64,000 nucleotides of DNA from Adineta steineri (GCA_905250115.1 CAJNOI010000088.1:323618-387617); one strand, 5' to 3'. Shown: positions 33,364-46,345, counted from the first letter of the stretch. Numbers and translations are program-made. Notes: generated by a model from the sequence alone, not told the origin.

Positions 33364-35037
33364 AGAAGGAAAATTCTCTAAAATAAGAACCGGTGATGAA
33401 TTGAGAAAAACAAAAATCAATTATAATCGAAAGATTTTTTTTTCTATTCTCAATAACATCTCGTTTTTTCTTTTGTATGAACTTATCACTTCTTTCATTT
33501 ACTTCCCGACTTCAATGACAACAAAAAAGAAATATAGAAAAAATAAAACAAAAAAAGTATTTTTCTTTTTGTTTCTTATCTCTTCTCATCATAGTGAAAT
33601 TGTTTTGTCTATTGTATATGTACGGAATCGAGATGTGCATTTTCTCTTCGAATTGTCCCTTATCTTTTATGTGTAATAAACGAAAATTAATGGTCTTTTT
33701 TTTTCCTAAATTTATTTCATCTTTCTTATTCCATGTTTATCGTTTATTATTATCAATGCTCTCTACAGTCGCACTACATCTTTTTCTTCTTCTTCTTTTT
33801 TTTGTAATAAAAACATAAGAAAATAGTAGATCCTTTGATGAAACGATATATACAACATAAGTTTTTTTGTTTTCTTTTTCTTTTAGTTAGGATATTGAAT
33901 ATCTGACATATATTTTATCAACACTTCTAAAAATCTTTGTGAGTATTTTATGTCGATAGTGTAAAAGTCTTGCTTGTATGTCACAATTCTCATGCTTTTA
34001 TTGTCTCATGACCTTATGAATAAGTACTTTTATAGTCAGAAGAATTCATGTTATTGTATTATTGTCTGTAAAAAGTGTTATGAACACTTCATGATTTTCT
34101 CAGACGAGATATCTGCATGTTTTAGTTTATTATGCAGACTGTTCAATACCTTCAGGTATTTTGAAGAGACAAACAAAAATGATTATTTGACCTTTCTTTA
34201 TTCGAATAGCGCAGTAGATAAAGATAGAATATGTCATCGATAATAAATTCTTTTCATATGCATATTTTAATGACGCAAGAAGAATGTTCAGTACAAACAA
34301 CAAATTTTAAATTATATTATTGTATTTATAAAATATATTTTACTTCTAGGAATATTCTTTTTCTCTTATAATTAATCAAAACTAACTTGAATATTATTTA
34401 ATCGAAAAAGAACTCGAGGATTTGATGAAATACTTTAAGTATAAGAGAAAAATGACAAAAATATTCTAATATAAACTCTTAGTATTAAGTACTTTAAGTC
34501 TACAAAGATGAAAAAGATGGATAGTAATTATTTTTTTTCATGCATAAAACAGATGTTGACTTCTTTTATTCCATCCTACAGTCTACATTTTTCTTAATAA
34601 AATAATTATAAGTTGATCATGCATGTTTATTCATGTGAATAGCCGGTAAAACATCGGCAGAGTACTACTCTAGACATTCATTTCAAATGTAGTTATAATA
34701 TGAATAAAACTCTTGTCTTAAGGTAATATTCATTGTTACGAATAGAGTACATTTGTAAAAATAACTATCTTTCATGTTTACCAAATATTTTATTCATAGA
34801 ATAATAATCGCAGTCTATTACTTTTCAGTTGATAAAGTGTTGTGACATGCTTTAGTTTTTCTTTTCTATATATCTATCTATTAAGATTATATTTGATAGA
34901 TTGCTCATTTTAAAAAGAAAAGAAAAAATGAAATAATTTAGTTTTTATCTTTAGATTTTGTTGTTATATAGGTTTATGATGTTTGTGTTAAAAACATAAT
35001 AACAATCAAAATAATAGTTCATATCAAAAATATATGC
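33364..35037. other. Intergenic, upstream of nuclear receptor 1
   Basis: AT-rich, with T-rich tracts just after the stop at 33363 that look like 3' untranslated sequence. No convincing coding frame. The last 100 bp before 35038 probably contain the start region of the nuclear receptor transcript. Confidence 0.5.
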
Positions 35038-36774
35038 ATGTCATCTCGATCATTAGATTCATGTTTAGTATGTGATGCAAAAGCTGTTGGAATTAATTTT
35101 GCTGTTCCAACATGTGCACCATGTAAAGCATTTTTTCGTCGAAATGCTGTTAAACTTGGCGTAAGTGTATTGTTGAAAAAAAGAAATTCTAGATTAATTT
35201 TTATTTTTTATTTTAGAGCCGTGATTATGTTTGTCAACAAGATGGTGATTGTCTGATAACATATAAATCTCGTCGTTTATGTAATTGTTGTCGGCTAGCA
35301 AAATGTTTTCGTGTTGGTATGCAAAAATCATTAATTCGATCAGAAGCTGAACGTGAAGCTAGGAAACAACTTGTTGAACAAAATCGAAAAAAACGTGTTC
35401 AACCTCCTCCTCGTGTGAAAACGTTAGAGCTGGTACGTTAAAAAGATTATTTATATAACAAATCCTTTTAAAAATATACTCATTTCTTATGTCATCTTGT
35501 ATATAGGAAGGATTTGTAATAGGTGTCATATTCATAGATATAAATGAAATCTAAATAAACTTTTTATCATGTAAAAATCAGACACTCTTTTAATCATAAT
35601 TAAATTAACTTGTCGAATAAATATTTTTAAGAATAGAAGAAGGATAGTATTTGACGTACCGTATATAAAGAAGAGGATTGGTCTTCGATTTAGTTGTAAA
35701 TGGTCAGATCGGAACATTATCTTTAGATGTTTTTCTCTCAAATGAATACCACTACGACCGTTCTTCTTATGCTTTGTGCGGAATCATTGTTTCCCGTATT
35801 CTTGAACCTTTTCGATCATGTTGCTAATGAATGAGTTATGAGGATCATTTGTTTAGATTTTATGTAGTAATTAAGATTTCTTATTCATCATAAAACTTCT
35901 AGCCAGTATATATCTAAGTTTCATTTGTTAAAACAAAAAATTGAATATTATATTTTTGATTATTTTATAGATTCGACCATCAAACTTATTGCTTTTAACA
36001 CATAGTCAATCAAAATCTTTATCTTTATCTGATCAAACTCTTCTTACAAATATTTCTGGAGCATATGAACGAACATGTATAGCAGCAACAAAAGTTACTT
36101 CTCCAGCGTTTCCTACTTCAAAACATGCACGTTTACACACATTTCTCAATGAATATACTGAACGTCAAAAGGCATTAGTTAGATATTTTAAACTTATACC
36201 AGAATTTGACAGAGTATCTATAAATGATAAAATACGTTTAATTAGAAATCATTTTTGTGTAACACTTACTATTAATGAAGCAACACTTTCTTCAAGTATA
36301 TCACAACAATTAATCGATTCCGTGTCATTTTTATTCGATGCTAATATATCTGCTCATCTTGTTAAATGTATTACATTGATTCATTCTTATACATCTGATC
36401 GTACGTTACTTAAACTTCTTCTTATTGTTAAAAGTTTATCAAGTGGTATAAATAGATATCGGAATGATACAGATATGGATCGAATTTATGATAATACTTT
36501 AGAAATTTTTGCTGCACAAAATATTTATGTCGAATTATTATGGAAATATCTTTTATCACGTTTTCCATCGGAACTTCATGTTGTTAAGTTTTATAACAAA
36601 CTCATTCAAGATTTAATGTTTACACAACGTGTTTGCTTCATGACTGAATCACATATAAATAATCGACCAAATGAAATACAACGAATGGAACCATTAATAC
36701 AAAGTATGTGGCCAACATCAATCGGATTGAACAATTCAGATGATACAGATATTCACATAAAAAAAATTTCATAA
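35038..36774 (+). CDS. Divergent nuclear receptor 1
   Basis: Three exons (35038-35160, 35217-35432, 35971-36774) give 380 residues. The DNA-binding domain begins at Cys9: finger 1 CLVC-x13-CAPC followed by KAFFRRN, and finger 2 C-x5-C-x9-C-x2-C ending CRLAKCFRVGM. All eight zinc ligands are present. The P-box region CAPCKAFFRR differs from the common CEGCKGFFRR, so its DNA preference may differ from classical receptors. The ligand-binding half is weakly conserved but retains the helix 3-5 pattern (FKLIPEFDRVSINDKIRLI). These are ligand- or constitutively-regulated nuclear transcription factors. The first intron splits the two fingers (after KLG, phase 0) exactly as in the second receptor at 46346-48078, so the two are probably an old local duplication. 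The ligand is unknown. Confidence 0.9.
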
Positions 36775-37055
36775 ATGTAAACAAACGCAATCTTGTACAC
36801 CAGTATTTTTTAGAACACTTTTTAGTCATTATGATAAAAGACGAAGTGAATGAATATATTGTCCATTAATATACAGGACAATAGAAATCAAAATTTTCAT
36901 TTATATATATTTCTATTGGAAATAAAATACGCATTCATTTAATGTAATTCATAGTAAATCAATATAGTATTGATGTCTATATTTTTTGGGTTCATGAAAA
37001 TCTAAACCAACTTTTATTATACTTATATTTTATGCAGAAAACATTTTTTGTTTTA

Positions 37056-37114
37056 TGAGGGTGTGGATTTAGATGTCAATAGAATCAGTAATCGGACTCA
37101 TATCCACACCCTCA
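37056..37114. repeat. GT-rich hairpin repeat
   Basis: TGAGGGTGTGGAT (37056-37068) and its exact reverse complement ATCCACACCCTCA (37102-37114) flank a 33-bp spacer. It probably belongs to the same GT-rich dispersed family as 30303-30400. Confidence 0.6.
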
Positions 37115-37429
37115 AGATGATTGAGACATAATAATGAACTCTAGATTCTTATTATAATTCAAAATAAATATTTTACATTGATTTGTTTGTTTATAATTTA
37201 AATCTGTAACAAGCTGCGTATCTTTCTCTGATGCTTGAGTAAAAAGAGTAATTTGGCATAATGTGTTATACCAAGATAACAAATGAAGACGAACTCATAA
37301 AACTAAGACTATTGGATAAAAGAAGAGGTTCATATATGAAGACTAAATCTATTAGTAGAAGTAATAAATATCTGTGATAGTACTGGTTTTACTCAAGTTA
37401 ATCCTATTGTGAAAGAAATACCAAAAAGA

Positions 37430-37482
37430 GTGAGTAGGTGTGAACATAAAGTGGATAAGATACCCACACATCCACTTCCTTA
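37430..37482. repeat. Dispersed repeat, copy 1 (inverse orientation to 56724-56768)
   Basis: GAGTAGGTGTGAACATAAAG followed by TGGATAAGATACCCACACA matches the reverse complement of 56724-56768 at roughly 35 of 41 positions by eye. No coding potential. Confidence 0.6.
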
Positions 37483-39657
37483 AAAAAGATGAATCACTTG
37501 TTTAACATGATCTTTATTGCAAATTGTTCACAAATAACATGGCAAGTTTTCATCTCATTTGAATGCATTTGCATCCTTATTATGCAATGTAAAATCAGCT
37601 GATATAACCATTATACTCGGCTGTTAATCATTATCTATCTCATTTATATATGCATGCATTGTCGATGTGAATAATGCAAATAAGCTAAGTGTTACTACAT
37701 CACTGGTACTTATTTCATTAAGTTCGGGACATATGTATAATATTCTGCTAACGGTAAAAAAGAGGAAGGTTAGGGTAAGATTTCCGTTGCCGCATATATT
37801 ACTACTCACATGTTCTATTAGTGATGTAATATAAACTCTTACCACTTATTTGAGACTTTTAATCAAAAATTTATGATAAAATATTCTAGTTTTGAACAAA
37901 TACTTGCGTTCCTTCGTTTTAGAGAAATAGAATCACTGTTAACACTAGAGAGTGTTAGTCTTAAGTTGGATTGTAACAATGATCCTTCCGTTTTCATCGC
38001 TTATTTTTCATATTTACATTCTTTATTACAAAGTAAAATAAAAATAACATAAGGATCTCTTATTTTTAAATGACAGTATTGGACATTGACAGCAAGAAGA
38101 TTATAGTTTGGATTCCTATTACAGCTTATATATAATAAACGGTCTCGTAATGGTCGCATGCACCTTTTCCATCTTGACGTTCTCGAAGGGCGATTACCTA
38201 GTTGTGTAAGTCTTTTATATAAGCAATTTTCTCTGAAGCGTACAGTTGTAGAGCCACAATTGATAACAACATGCATTATCTGATCTTATGTAAGCTTCAC
38301 AATGATCTCTTTAATATTTACGCTTCAGCTTGGTATTTATAAAGCACCGTTTCACTATCGCTATAACAGTGGTAACACTACGATAATTGAATATTAGTCT
38401 TGTATCAGAAATATCAATAATGTCTCATAAAAGTTTAGTCCATATTCGTTCGTGTGAGTAGTTTGGAGAACGCGTTGAAAGATGAAAGCTTATTCAAAAT
38501 AACCTGAAATCGATAAATAAAAAAATAGATTAGTTATTTAGATATATTCATACCTAAACTTAAAATGGCAAGTCATAAAAGATAAAATAATTTGTATATA
38601 CTGTTATTTGTGATGGTACCCTATTTTTCAGAAAATTCAATTTTAAATAAGTCGGGATTCGCATTACAAGTAAGTTGAAGTAATTCACGATACATTTATT
38701 CCACGTTAAATTTTTCTTTCCAAAATGTATTTAAAATAGCCATATAAGGGCTTATTTGGATTGAAGATGAATTGATTACAAGCGGTAAAAATATCACTAC
38801 AATTATCTTGATCGATACCAAGAAAATCAGCAGAATAATACAAATGTGTAGATAATTATGAATTTGCTTAGTACTATATGTCTCTTTCTATCAGATCGAT
38901 CATTTACTTATATTAGATTTATGTCAGCAAATAAATAAATTCTTTGATTCACTACACACGTGATAGTGCACATTATTTTTTCATTTTTGCTTTCTCTGTT
39001 CGTCTATTTCTTCTCTTTAGTCTTCACTAATTTCGATATTCGTTTATTCTCATAAATATTCTTAAGCAAGTTTTCAGTTTATTGACTACTGTGCAAAATA
39101 CTCATTTAAATGGAATATGAACTTGTTTCATAGATCCTTTTGCGACATATCTTTCGCCTTAATTGAAAATAAAGTTATTAGATCACATTTTATTCACTCC
39201 AACAAAACTGTGTGAATGACCTTTTTTCCCAGGAAAATAATACTGTATTTATAATTCATAGTGAAATATATACTCAATTTTTTAATTGTTAATTCGTCTT
39301 AAGTTCCATTGTTACAAAGTAAACTAAATCATCATCTGAACAAATAAAATACAATACAATATAGATCTTAATAAACAATGAAAAAAATAAATTTTTAAGC
39401 AAAGTTCTTAAAAGATATTCTTTACAAATAAATCTTGCAAACTTATTTGTTTTATGAGCATCTGAGAAAAAGCTCAAAACATGTTATAACGATTGAATTA
39501 TATCAGTCTATTAATATGTCTTACAAGATGAAATTGTATGCTAATAGATGTATATTTAATTCATTTTTCATAATTCTACAAAATGTAGTTGTTAAATACT
39601 AATCTTGTTTATTTTATTAGAATTATTTTTTCAAAAAAAATCAAAGAATTTTTAGTA

Positions 39658-40457
39658 CTACAAATTTTGTTCGGATAATAAATTAAGAATATCATTTGCA
39701 ATGACATTTGTTGCTCTATTTCCATCAATAACATGTAGATGAGAACTCGGTATATGATTTCGATAAATAAAATCAAGTCGATTACGAAATGCTTCTTGTT
39801 CAGCTAATTGTTTTTCTTCTACAGTAACAGGAATTGATACAGATCGTTGTGTGATACGTCGACATCGTTCAGCTTCATCTACATAAATATAAACAATTAC
39901 AGCAGGTTGAACTAAATAATTAGGCCATGAAATATTTATTTGATTATTATCAATTATTTTTGCTTGTTGATAAGCAATTGTCGATGGCCAATATCGATCT
40001 AGAACAATTATTGTATCTTGTTGATTTTTTAATTCAAATGAAACAATTAAATTTCCTAGATTATAAAAAGCACGACGAATAGATTCTAGTTGTGCATCAA
40101 AATAAGATCGAAATGGCAGAAGTTCACCAGGTGGTGTTGATAATAAACGTGATTTTTGTCCACGTATATTTAATTGTTTCTGTAATTCAATTGCTAATGT
40201 CGATTTACCACAACCATCGAGACCTACAAAAAAAAAATAAAAATAACGATTAAATATTTCTCAATTTATCCTCTACCTTCAAGATCAATACAACGTGCTA
40301 TAAATTGATCATAATGTAATTCATTATTTTGACCTTGAAGATCAGTAATCAATTGTTTTTCAATATTATTTAATATAGTTGAAAAAGTTTCATCATTGCA
40401 CATAAAAGAAGGTTCATTACTAATAATATGATTGCGAAGTATTTGTAAAATTTCCAT
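39658..40457 (-). CDS. CMPK2: CMPK2-like (UMP-CMP kinase 2 / thymidylate kinase fold)
   Basis: Two exons (40457-40277, 40223-39658; intron 53 nt) give 248 residues. The P-loop spans the splice junction, GLDGCGKST at 61-69, and is followed by ELLPFRSYFDAQLESIRRAF, YNLGNLIVSFEL, and the DRYW motif that binds the acceptor nucleotide. The RRAFYNLGN plus DRYW-S-T pattern points to CMPK2, a mitochondrial (d)UMP/(d)CMP kinase, rather than standard dTMP kinase. Vertebrate CMPK2 is about 450 residues with a longer N-terminal region; here only about 60 residues precede the P-loop. An in-frame TGA lies 12 bp upstream of the ATG, so this start is firm unless an upstream exon sits in or beyond the assembly gap, 75 bp away. 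No clear mitochondrial presequence is seen. Confidence 0.85.
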
Positions 40458-40482
40458 GTTTATATCTCAAATAAACATGGAA
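40452..40482. repeat. Perfect hairpin across the CMPK2 start codon
   Basis: TTCCATGTTTA and TAAACATGGAA are exact inverted 11-bp arms with a 9-base loop. The ATG of the minus-strand kinase gene (40457-40455) is inside one arm. Confidence 0.7.
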
Positions 40483-40531
40483 TATTATATTTACATTCAT
40501 CTTAAATACTTATTTTTTCCCAGACGTTTTT

Positions 40532-40631
40532 NNNNNNNNNNNNNNNNNNNNNNNNNNNNNNNNNNNNNNNNNNNNNNNNNNNNNNNNNNNNNNNNNNNNN
40601 NNNNNNNNNNNNNNNNNNNNNNNNNNNNNNN
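40532..40631. other. Assembly gap (100 N)
   Basis: Exactly 100 N, the usual placeholder for a gap of unknown size. It removes the 3' part of the repeat-rich gene on the minus strand and may hide 5' sequence of the CMPK2-like gene. Confidence 1.
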
Positions 40632-42697
40632 ATCAATGGTTTACAAAGTCGAGCTATTGTTAATGAACAATTATTTGATTGTTTGCTGGCACTTAGTAGA
40701 TAATTTCGAACTATTTTAGTAGGTAAATTCCATACAGATTGATCGTTAATCTAAATTATTAATTTTTAATATTAATCACGTCTAGAATGATTATAAATCT
40801 TACGTTTAAAATAATATCATTTTTTTGAAGATTCTCTATATTTGCGAATGATTCAATGGCTGCTACATGATGTGTTTGTTTTCGTCGTTTGGAACGAACT
40901 TGTTTAAATTTTGTTTCTTCTGAACGTTGTAATAATGGTCGATGGCCACTAAGAACGGAATATGGAACTACACCTTCTGAACATAATTGCACTGTACCTA
41001 TTGTCATTGTATAAAGAGAAATTTTTCTTGGATCGTCAATATTTATAGTAAATGTTGTATAATATTCTTGTGAGGATGATGATTGATCAAATAAATTTGG
41101 AGTAATATCAATATTTTCTTTATTTTCATCATCATCTTCTTCTTCATCAGTAGTTACTGATGTATTATTATCCTCTGTTTGACGTATTTGAACGGATGAT
41201 AGTTTTAATTGATCAAGCATTTTTGTGAAATTCATAGGTGAGCATTCGTTTTCTATTTCACTAAGTAAATGATATAATTGAGCACTATCATATTTTTCAA
41301 TTTGTAATAATGGTAAGTCTATTTTAGACATATCATTTGTATTACGAGATTCTTGAGAAAATAAAGAACGTGGAAAATAGCATTGATTAAAGAGTAAATT
41401 ATTTGACGAAACATTTTCTGATGAATTTTCTGTAGAAACAGCAACTATCTCAGTGCCATCAGCTCGTCGAGCTATTGGTTTATACATAGTTTGTATTGTC
41501 GAATGATTTGATGAAGATACAGAAGATTCTTTAACATGATTACTACTATCAGTTGATTGAACTTTCGATTTATATAAAGATTTTGGTATAGAACGATTTA
41601 ATGGAAATTTTGATGGTTTTTCAACATCTTCATTATCGTTAGATTGGTAAATTTTTGGTTTCGGTATCGATTTTGTTATTGTAGAAGTTGGTAATGGTTG
41701 TTCCATTTGTTGATTATCATCATTTTGTTGAGTATTTGGTTTATGTACTGATTTCGTTATTGTTGAAGTTGATAATGGCTCTTCCATTTGTTGATTATCA
41801 TCATTTTGTTGAGTATTTGATTTATGTATGATTTTTCTTGAAGATTTTTCAATATCTTCATTACTATGTGCTCGTTGAATTTTTGGTTTTGGTATAAATT
41901 TTGTTCCTAAACGATTTAAAGAACTTTTTGACGATTCTTCATTCATATCAGCTTGTTTAACTTCTGTTTTATGTAATACTTTCGTTAAAACTTTTTCATT
42001 ATCTTCATTTTCATTAATTTGTCGAGATATCGGTTTAAGAGAAGTCTGTGTCATTGAATTATTCAATGTAGACATTGAAGATGCTTCGTCTGATGACAAC
42101 TGATTCTCATCAGTATTTATTTGATTTTTATTAGGAGATGATAAATTAGAGAATACATTACTATTTATATTATCTAATGTTGCTTTACTTGTTGATTTTG
42201 ATGATAAACCATACTAAAAAAATGAATTATTTCTATATGATTTTTCATTTTCTTACTTGATTTAAAGTATTTCGATTTTGAATTAAATCATTATTATCAT
42301 ATTCACTTTCATTCTCCATTTCAGAATCGTTAGTAAACGAAACATCACTACTCGAATGAAAATCTCTTGATGTTTGAATTCGACGTTGATTATTTAACGC
42401 ACGTAATCGTATTTCAAACTCATCTAATACATAATTATCATTATTTAAATTTGATTTATTTCGAAGAAATTTATGATATCGATCAGTAACACCATTATCA
42501 TCGATTTGACTACCATCACTTTTTTGTTGAAGAAGTTCTTGAAGAAATTGATTTGCTTTTCGATTAGATTTAGTTCGACGATCATGTAATTCTTCTCCAC
42601 TTTTTCTCATACCAATCAATGATGATGTCCATCTAGATTTTGCCATAATAGTACTGTTAAGTCGTTGAACATTTTCAAAATTATTTTTTTCATTCAT
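40632..42697 (-). CDS. Large Ser/Asn/Gln-rich protein with degenerate tandem repeats, truncated by the gap
   Basis: Exons 42697-42257 and 42213-40804 are joined by a 44-nt gap or intron (TTTTTTAG acceptor), and a third exon starts at 40750 (53-nt intron) and runs into the N gap, so the C-terminus is missing. At least 656 residues are visible. I do not recognise the family. The middle holds degenerate repeats of about 30 residues rich in Lys-Pro, for example TQQNDDNQQMEEPLSTSTIT and TQQNDDNQQMEQPLPTSTIT, which are nearly identical. Later come an acidic run (TDEEEDDDENKEN) and a segment that looks folded (ISLYTMTIGTVQLCSEGVVP) ahead of a basic patch (KFKQVRSKRRKQ). This could be a cytoskeletal or centrosomal scaffold, but that is a guess. 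The ATG at 42697 is the first in frame. Confidence 0.65.
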
Positions 42698-45600
42698 ATT
42701 TCGTTTATAACTGTGTATAGATTAAAAATGAACTTCAAAACAGACAAAGCAAATAAAAATACTTTCAAAAAAAGAAATGAAAAAGAAAAGAAGAATTATC
42801 GAATGAAATAAGAAAATATTTCAATCAGTATGTTAAAACACAAATGAAACGTGGCAAAAACGAATATGTTAAATAAACATAAGATGAGAGTAAAGCAATG
42901 TAGCAGAGATGTCTTGTGATTACGATAAATTTACATATATGTATGTAAGGTTGATAATGAATAAAGTAAAAAAAGTTATATAATCAATATTAATCAAGAA
43001 AATGAAAGTTAGTCTTATCTTGAGAAGAAGGTCATATTCATCAATGATATGTCTAAATACGTTTATTTAATATTATTGAAAAAATAATCAATGACATGTC
43101 GTATTTAAATAGAATAATTCATTCTGTATAATATCGGCATATTTTTTTCATCTATGATTTTATTAGATTGATGCAATTTTTATTCGTTATATATTGGTAT
43201 TAAAACAAAGGATTTAACATGTATGTGAAAATAGAAGAAAAAATACCATTAAAAATCGTGTTTATGTATTGAATAGTCAAGGTTTATTTTTTGTAATGAA
43301 TCAAAATTGCTTTTAGTTTTTGTTTGTCTATTAGAAAAAAAAGGTTTTCTTTCAACTATAGTAAACAAGAAATCCCGATAGACATTTTGATAATAATCAA
43401 TGATTTTATTTTTCTATGAACAGTTTAACAATCAAATTAAAATATTTTTTAAGCACAGAACGTTTATAATATACTATTTTATCAAAATTTCCCATTATTC
43501 TCTTTGAAAAGAATAGTGTCGCCTTTAAATGTATTCTTTTCATCTTTATTATATATCATTCAATGCTCGTTCTTACAATTCTAAAAATAACAATGAATAA
43601 TAATACTAAAGTCGATGTACCCATGTAGAAAAAAAAATATTTTTTTTTTCTTTTTAATATTCGATAATTAAAATTCAATCGAAAATATTCTCATTTAACA
43701 TATTGATGTTTTAGGATTGACTTAATATCGTGAAACACTTAATTATGCATTTTATCCTTTTATTAGTAGTACATGTTTATATATTTTCACTGAATAACCT
43801 TATTCTAGTAAAAGTACTCTTAACATTTAGTATATATATATATATATGATTTATTTTTCACTATCGTGTTTCTCTCTATTATGATCTGACAGCACTTATA
43901 ATATCTAATCAATCATATGGTATATGTAGACACGTATGTATATGACTTCATTCACTATCGTCTTGTTTACATATATTCTGTCGTTTGATATACTATGTAT
44001 GTTTATTATTTTTTGTATTATATATCTTTTAGAATTATTGTTATGAAAATTCTTATGCAAACAGTTTCTTAAGTACTTGTTCTTTTAAGTATCTATAGAT
44101 TGGCAGTTATTATATCAATAATTATTTTACAAATATTTAATCACAAAATGTTCCTGATATGACTAGACAAAAAAATTGGAAATTATTGAACATAATATGA
44201 ATTATATGGAATGCTTCAATTTATATATTTGATTAAGATAATATTTCATGAAATGATATAAATAGAGTTGATGATAAAGTGCCCTAGAGCAGTACAATCT
44301 ATATTATTAAGAACTTTATGAGTGAATAGTTTGATGTATGTCTGACCTTTCATGATTAACAGCTTATTTCAAATAAGAAAAGATTTGAGTTATTTTAACT
44401 GATCTAAATATTTTTCAAAAGTTAATAAATCGAGATTAATTATGTAGAAAAATAATTTAATCTTTAATCAAACTAATTGTGTTATATACTGAAATTCTTC
44501 TTGACTTCTAAATGATCTATTTATTAAAAACTATAATGAAGATATTGATTTTTCACGTTATTCATTATAAGAGAGTACTATTCATATAATTATATATTTA
44601 TAGAAATATAATCTGGACCTACAACAAAAAGGTATCTTATTATGTATCATTTATGACAACCATATCGATGTTAACTTATTTTTCAAGCTATCTTAAATAT
44701 CAAAATTTACAAAAGTTTCATATTCTTTACAGATCTTTAGTCTTCAGTGCAATGAAAAATTATATTTTATCTTATGCCAATAATAACATCGACGTTGTCT
44801 GTGTAGATATAAAGTTCTCAAGGTTTATTTTGATGTCTATGAAATATAATACTAAACCGGGCTGTTGTATTAAAATAACTGAAGCTATAAATATATAGAG
44901 TTTTTCGAAAAAACGATAATATGATATCATTGAAAAAAGAGTTAAACAGTATAACGAATTTGAATCAAATAGATGAATAACACGAGAAAAAATGTATGAT
45001 TTATTAAATGTTTTATAGAAGTTTTTTATGACATTTATTTGAAAAATAGGTCGAAAATTATACGATAATCTCTAAGTATTCTATTATGAAGTAGAATGTG
45101 AAGAATAGCCTCGTTAATAGAAGAAAAAAAGGAGAATATATAATCTTCTAAATAACGTGGCACGGCCACGTGACAATAAAATTGAACTATTATAAAAGTA
45201 ACCTAGATTATTTCTTTATAAATTACTAAAAAGAACCATGAATATTTGATATGATCAAAATGACTAGTTACTTTTTTTTTTTATAAAATGCGTTTTGTAT
45301 TTATTTGAAAGATAAAAGAAGTACACCATTTTCTTTTATGATTATTTTTTTTATTCTTATAATGCAATGGGTCCTTCGCGTACATTCTTTCTATATATAT
45401 CTAAAGATATATATTATTCTGCTAATATAATAGACGTAGTCTACAACGACCTGTTAACATCGCAATTGCGCTCGCAGATTTTGTTCTCTCGTTCTTCCTC
45501 ATTTTTCTTCTTCTTTTCGTTCGAATCATTTTACGTCTTTCTTTTTTTTTCTTGCCGCTACGCACCAAAAGACTCGATCGTGTTGTCGTCAGCGAAAGAA

Positions 45601-46345
45601 GAAGGAAAAAGAAAAAAAAATCGTAAGTGCTCCAGTACATTGTCAGACAAAAGTGCATATTTATATATAAAAAGCAACAACACGAGGATACACCTTGAAA
45701 AGGACACGTGCTCTTTGTTACTTACATATTCGTATAATTTCTACATCGATGAAAGAGTCATAATACATGACTGTAGGTATGTATATAAGGAGTAGAATAT
45801 CCAGACATTATATACAGCGTTCATTCAGTACGGTTTTTTTTAAATAAATCATATTAGATATCTCTTCTTTTGCGATTTTACTTGAAATATTTATGAAAAA
45901 CATGTCGGTATGAGTTTCTTTAATACATATACTGTTTTTTATTTTATCAGTGAAACGAAGAAAGGACTTCGAGACGTTCTTTTAACCCTTTGGTTATCTT
46001 CTCGAAAAAATTTTTTTTTCTTTTTTCGTTCAATTATTATTTACTATTTATTTGTTATTTAAACAATTATTATTAAGTAATTGGTGTATACATATGTCTG
46101 TATGTATATAAAATAATATTTGTCGCTCACTGATATGCACCTAGTGACATGGAAGAGAGAAAAAAAATGTCAACATAAAAAAGGAAAAAAAAGGCGTCGA
46201 TATGCGAAAGAAAGAAAATAAGTTTTTTTCTCTTCTATTTTTTTTATCCATTTTGCTATTCTAGACGATAGAACAAAAATATAGAACAAAGTGTCTTCAT
46301 ATATAATACATTTTATTGAAGGTCAAATTCGTTTGATTAACAAGT
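42698..46345. other. Intergenic between divergent genes
   Basis: About 3.6 kb between the repeat-rich protein (-) and nuclear receptor 2 (+). Mostly AT-rich. A patch around 45370-45660 is richer in G and C and CT-rich, 0.7-1 kb upstream of receptor 2, and may be its promoter. A 17-bp palindrome with a CACGTG E-box is listed separately. The open frames at 44653 and 45367 show no coding character. Confidence 0.5.
45156..45172. promoter_or_regulatory. Palindrome containing an E-box (CACGTG)
   Basis: ACGTGGC-ACG-GCCACGT is a perfect inverted repeat, and GCCACGTGAC carries the CACGTG core recognised by bHLH-zip factors such as USF/TFEB. It stands out in very AT-rich sequence 1.2 kb upstream of nuclear receptor 2. 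Function not shown. Confidence 0.25.

Larger units (their letters stand above)
36775..39657. other. Intergenic, convergent 3' ends
   Basis: About 2.9 kb of AT-rich sequence between receptor 1 and the CMPK2-like gene. It includes two GT-rich repeat copies (37056-37114, 37430-37482). A short minus-strand frame at 38001-38276 has a Cys-bearing stretch but lacks a signal peptide and good context, so I did not call it a gene. Confidence 0.5.

Noticed and set aside
33209..33676. 155-codon frame overlapping the last exon of the Ser/Thr-rich gene
   Set aside because: It is a frame-shifted shadow of the exon that continues into the 3' untranslated region.
37624..37845. Minus-strand 73-codon frame
   Set aside because: Contains plausible GT/AG pairs, but no consistent gene model or domain could be built.
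44653..44898. 81-codon plus-strand frame
   Set aside because: Codon choice and composition are not like nearby genes, and no splice or start context supports it.
45367..45795. 142-codon frame upstream of nuclear receptor 2
   Set aside because: Runs of Phe and Ser from CT-rich DNA, opposed by another frame on the minus strand; likely leader or promoter.
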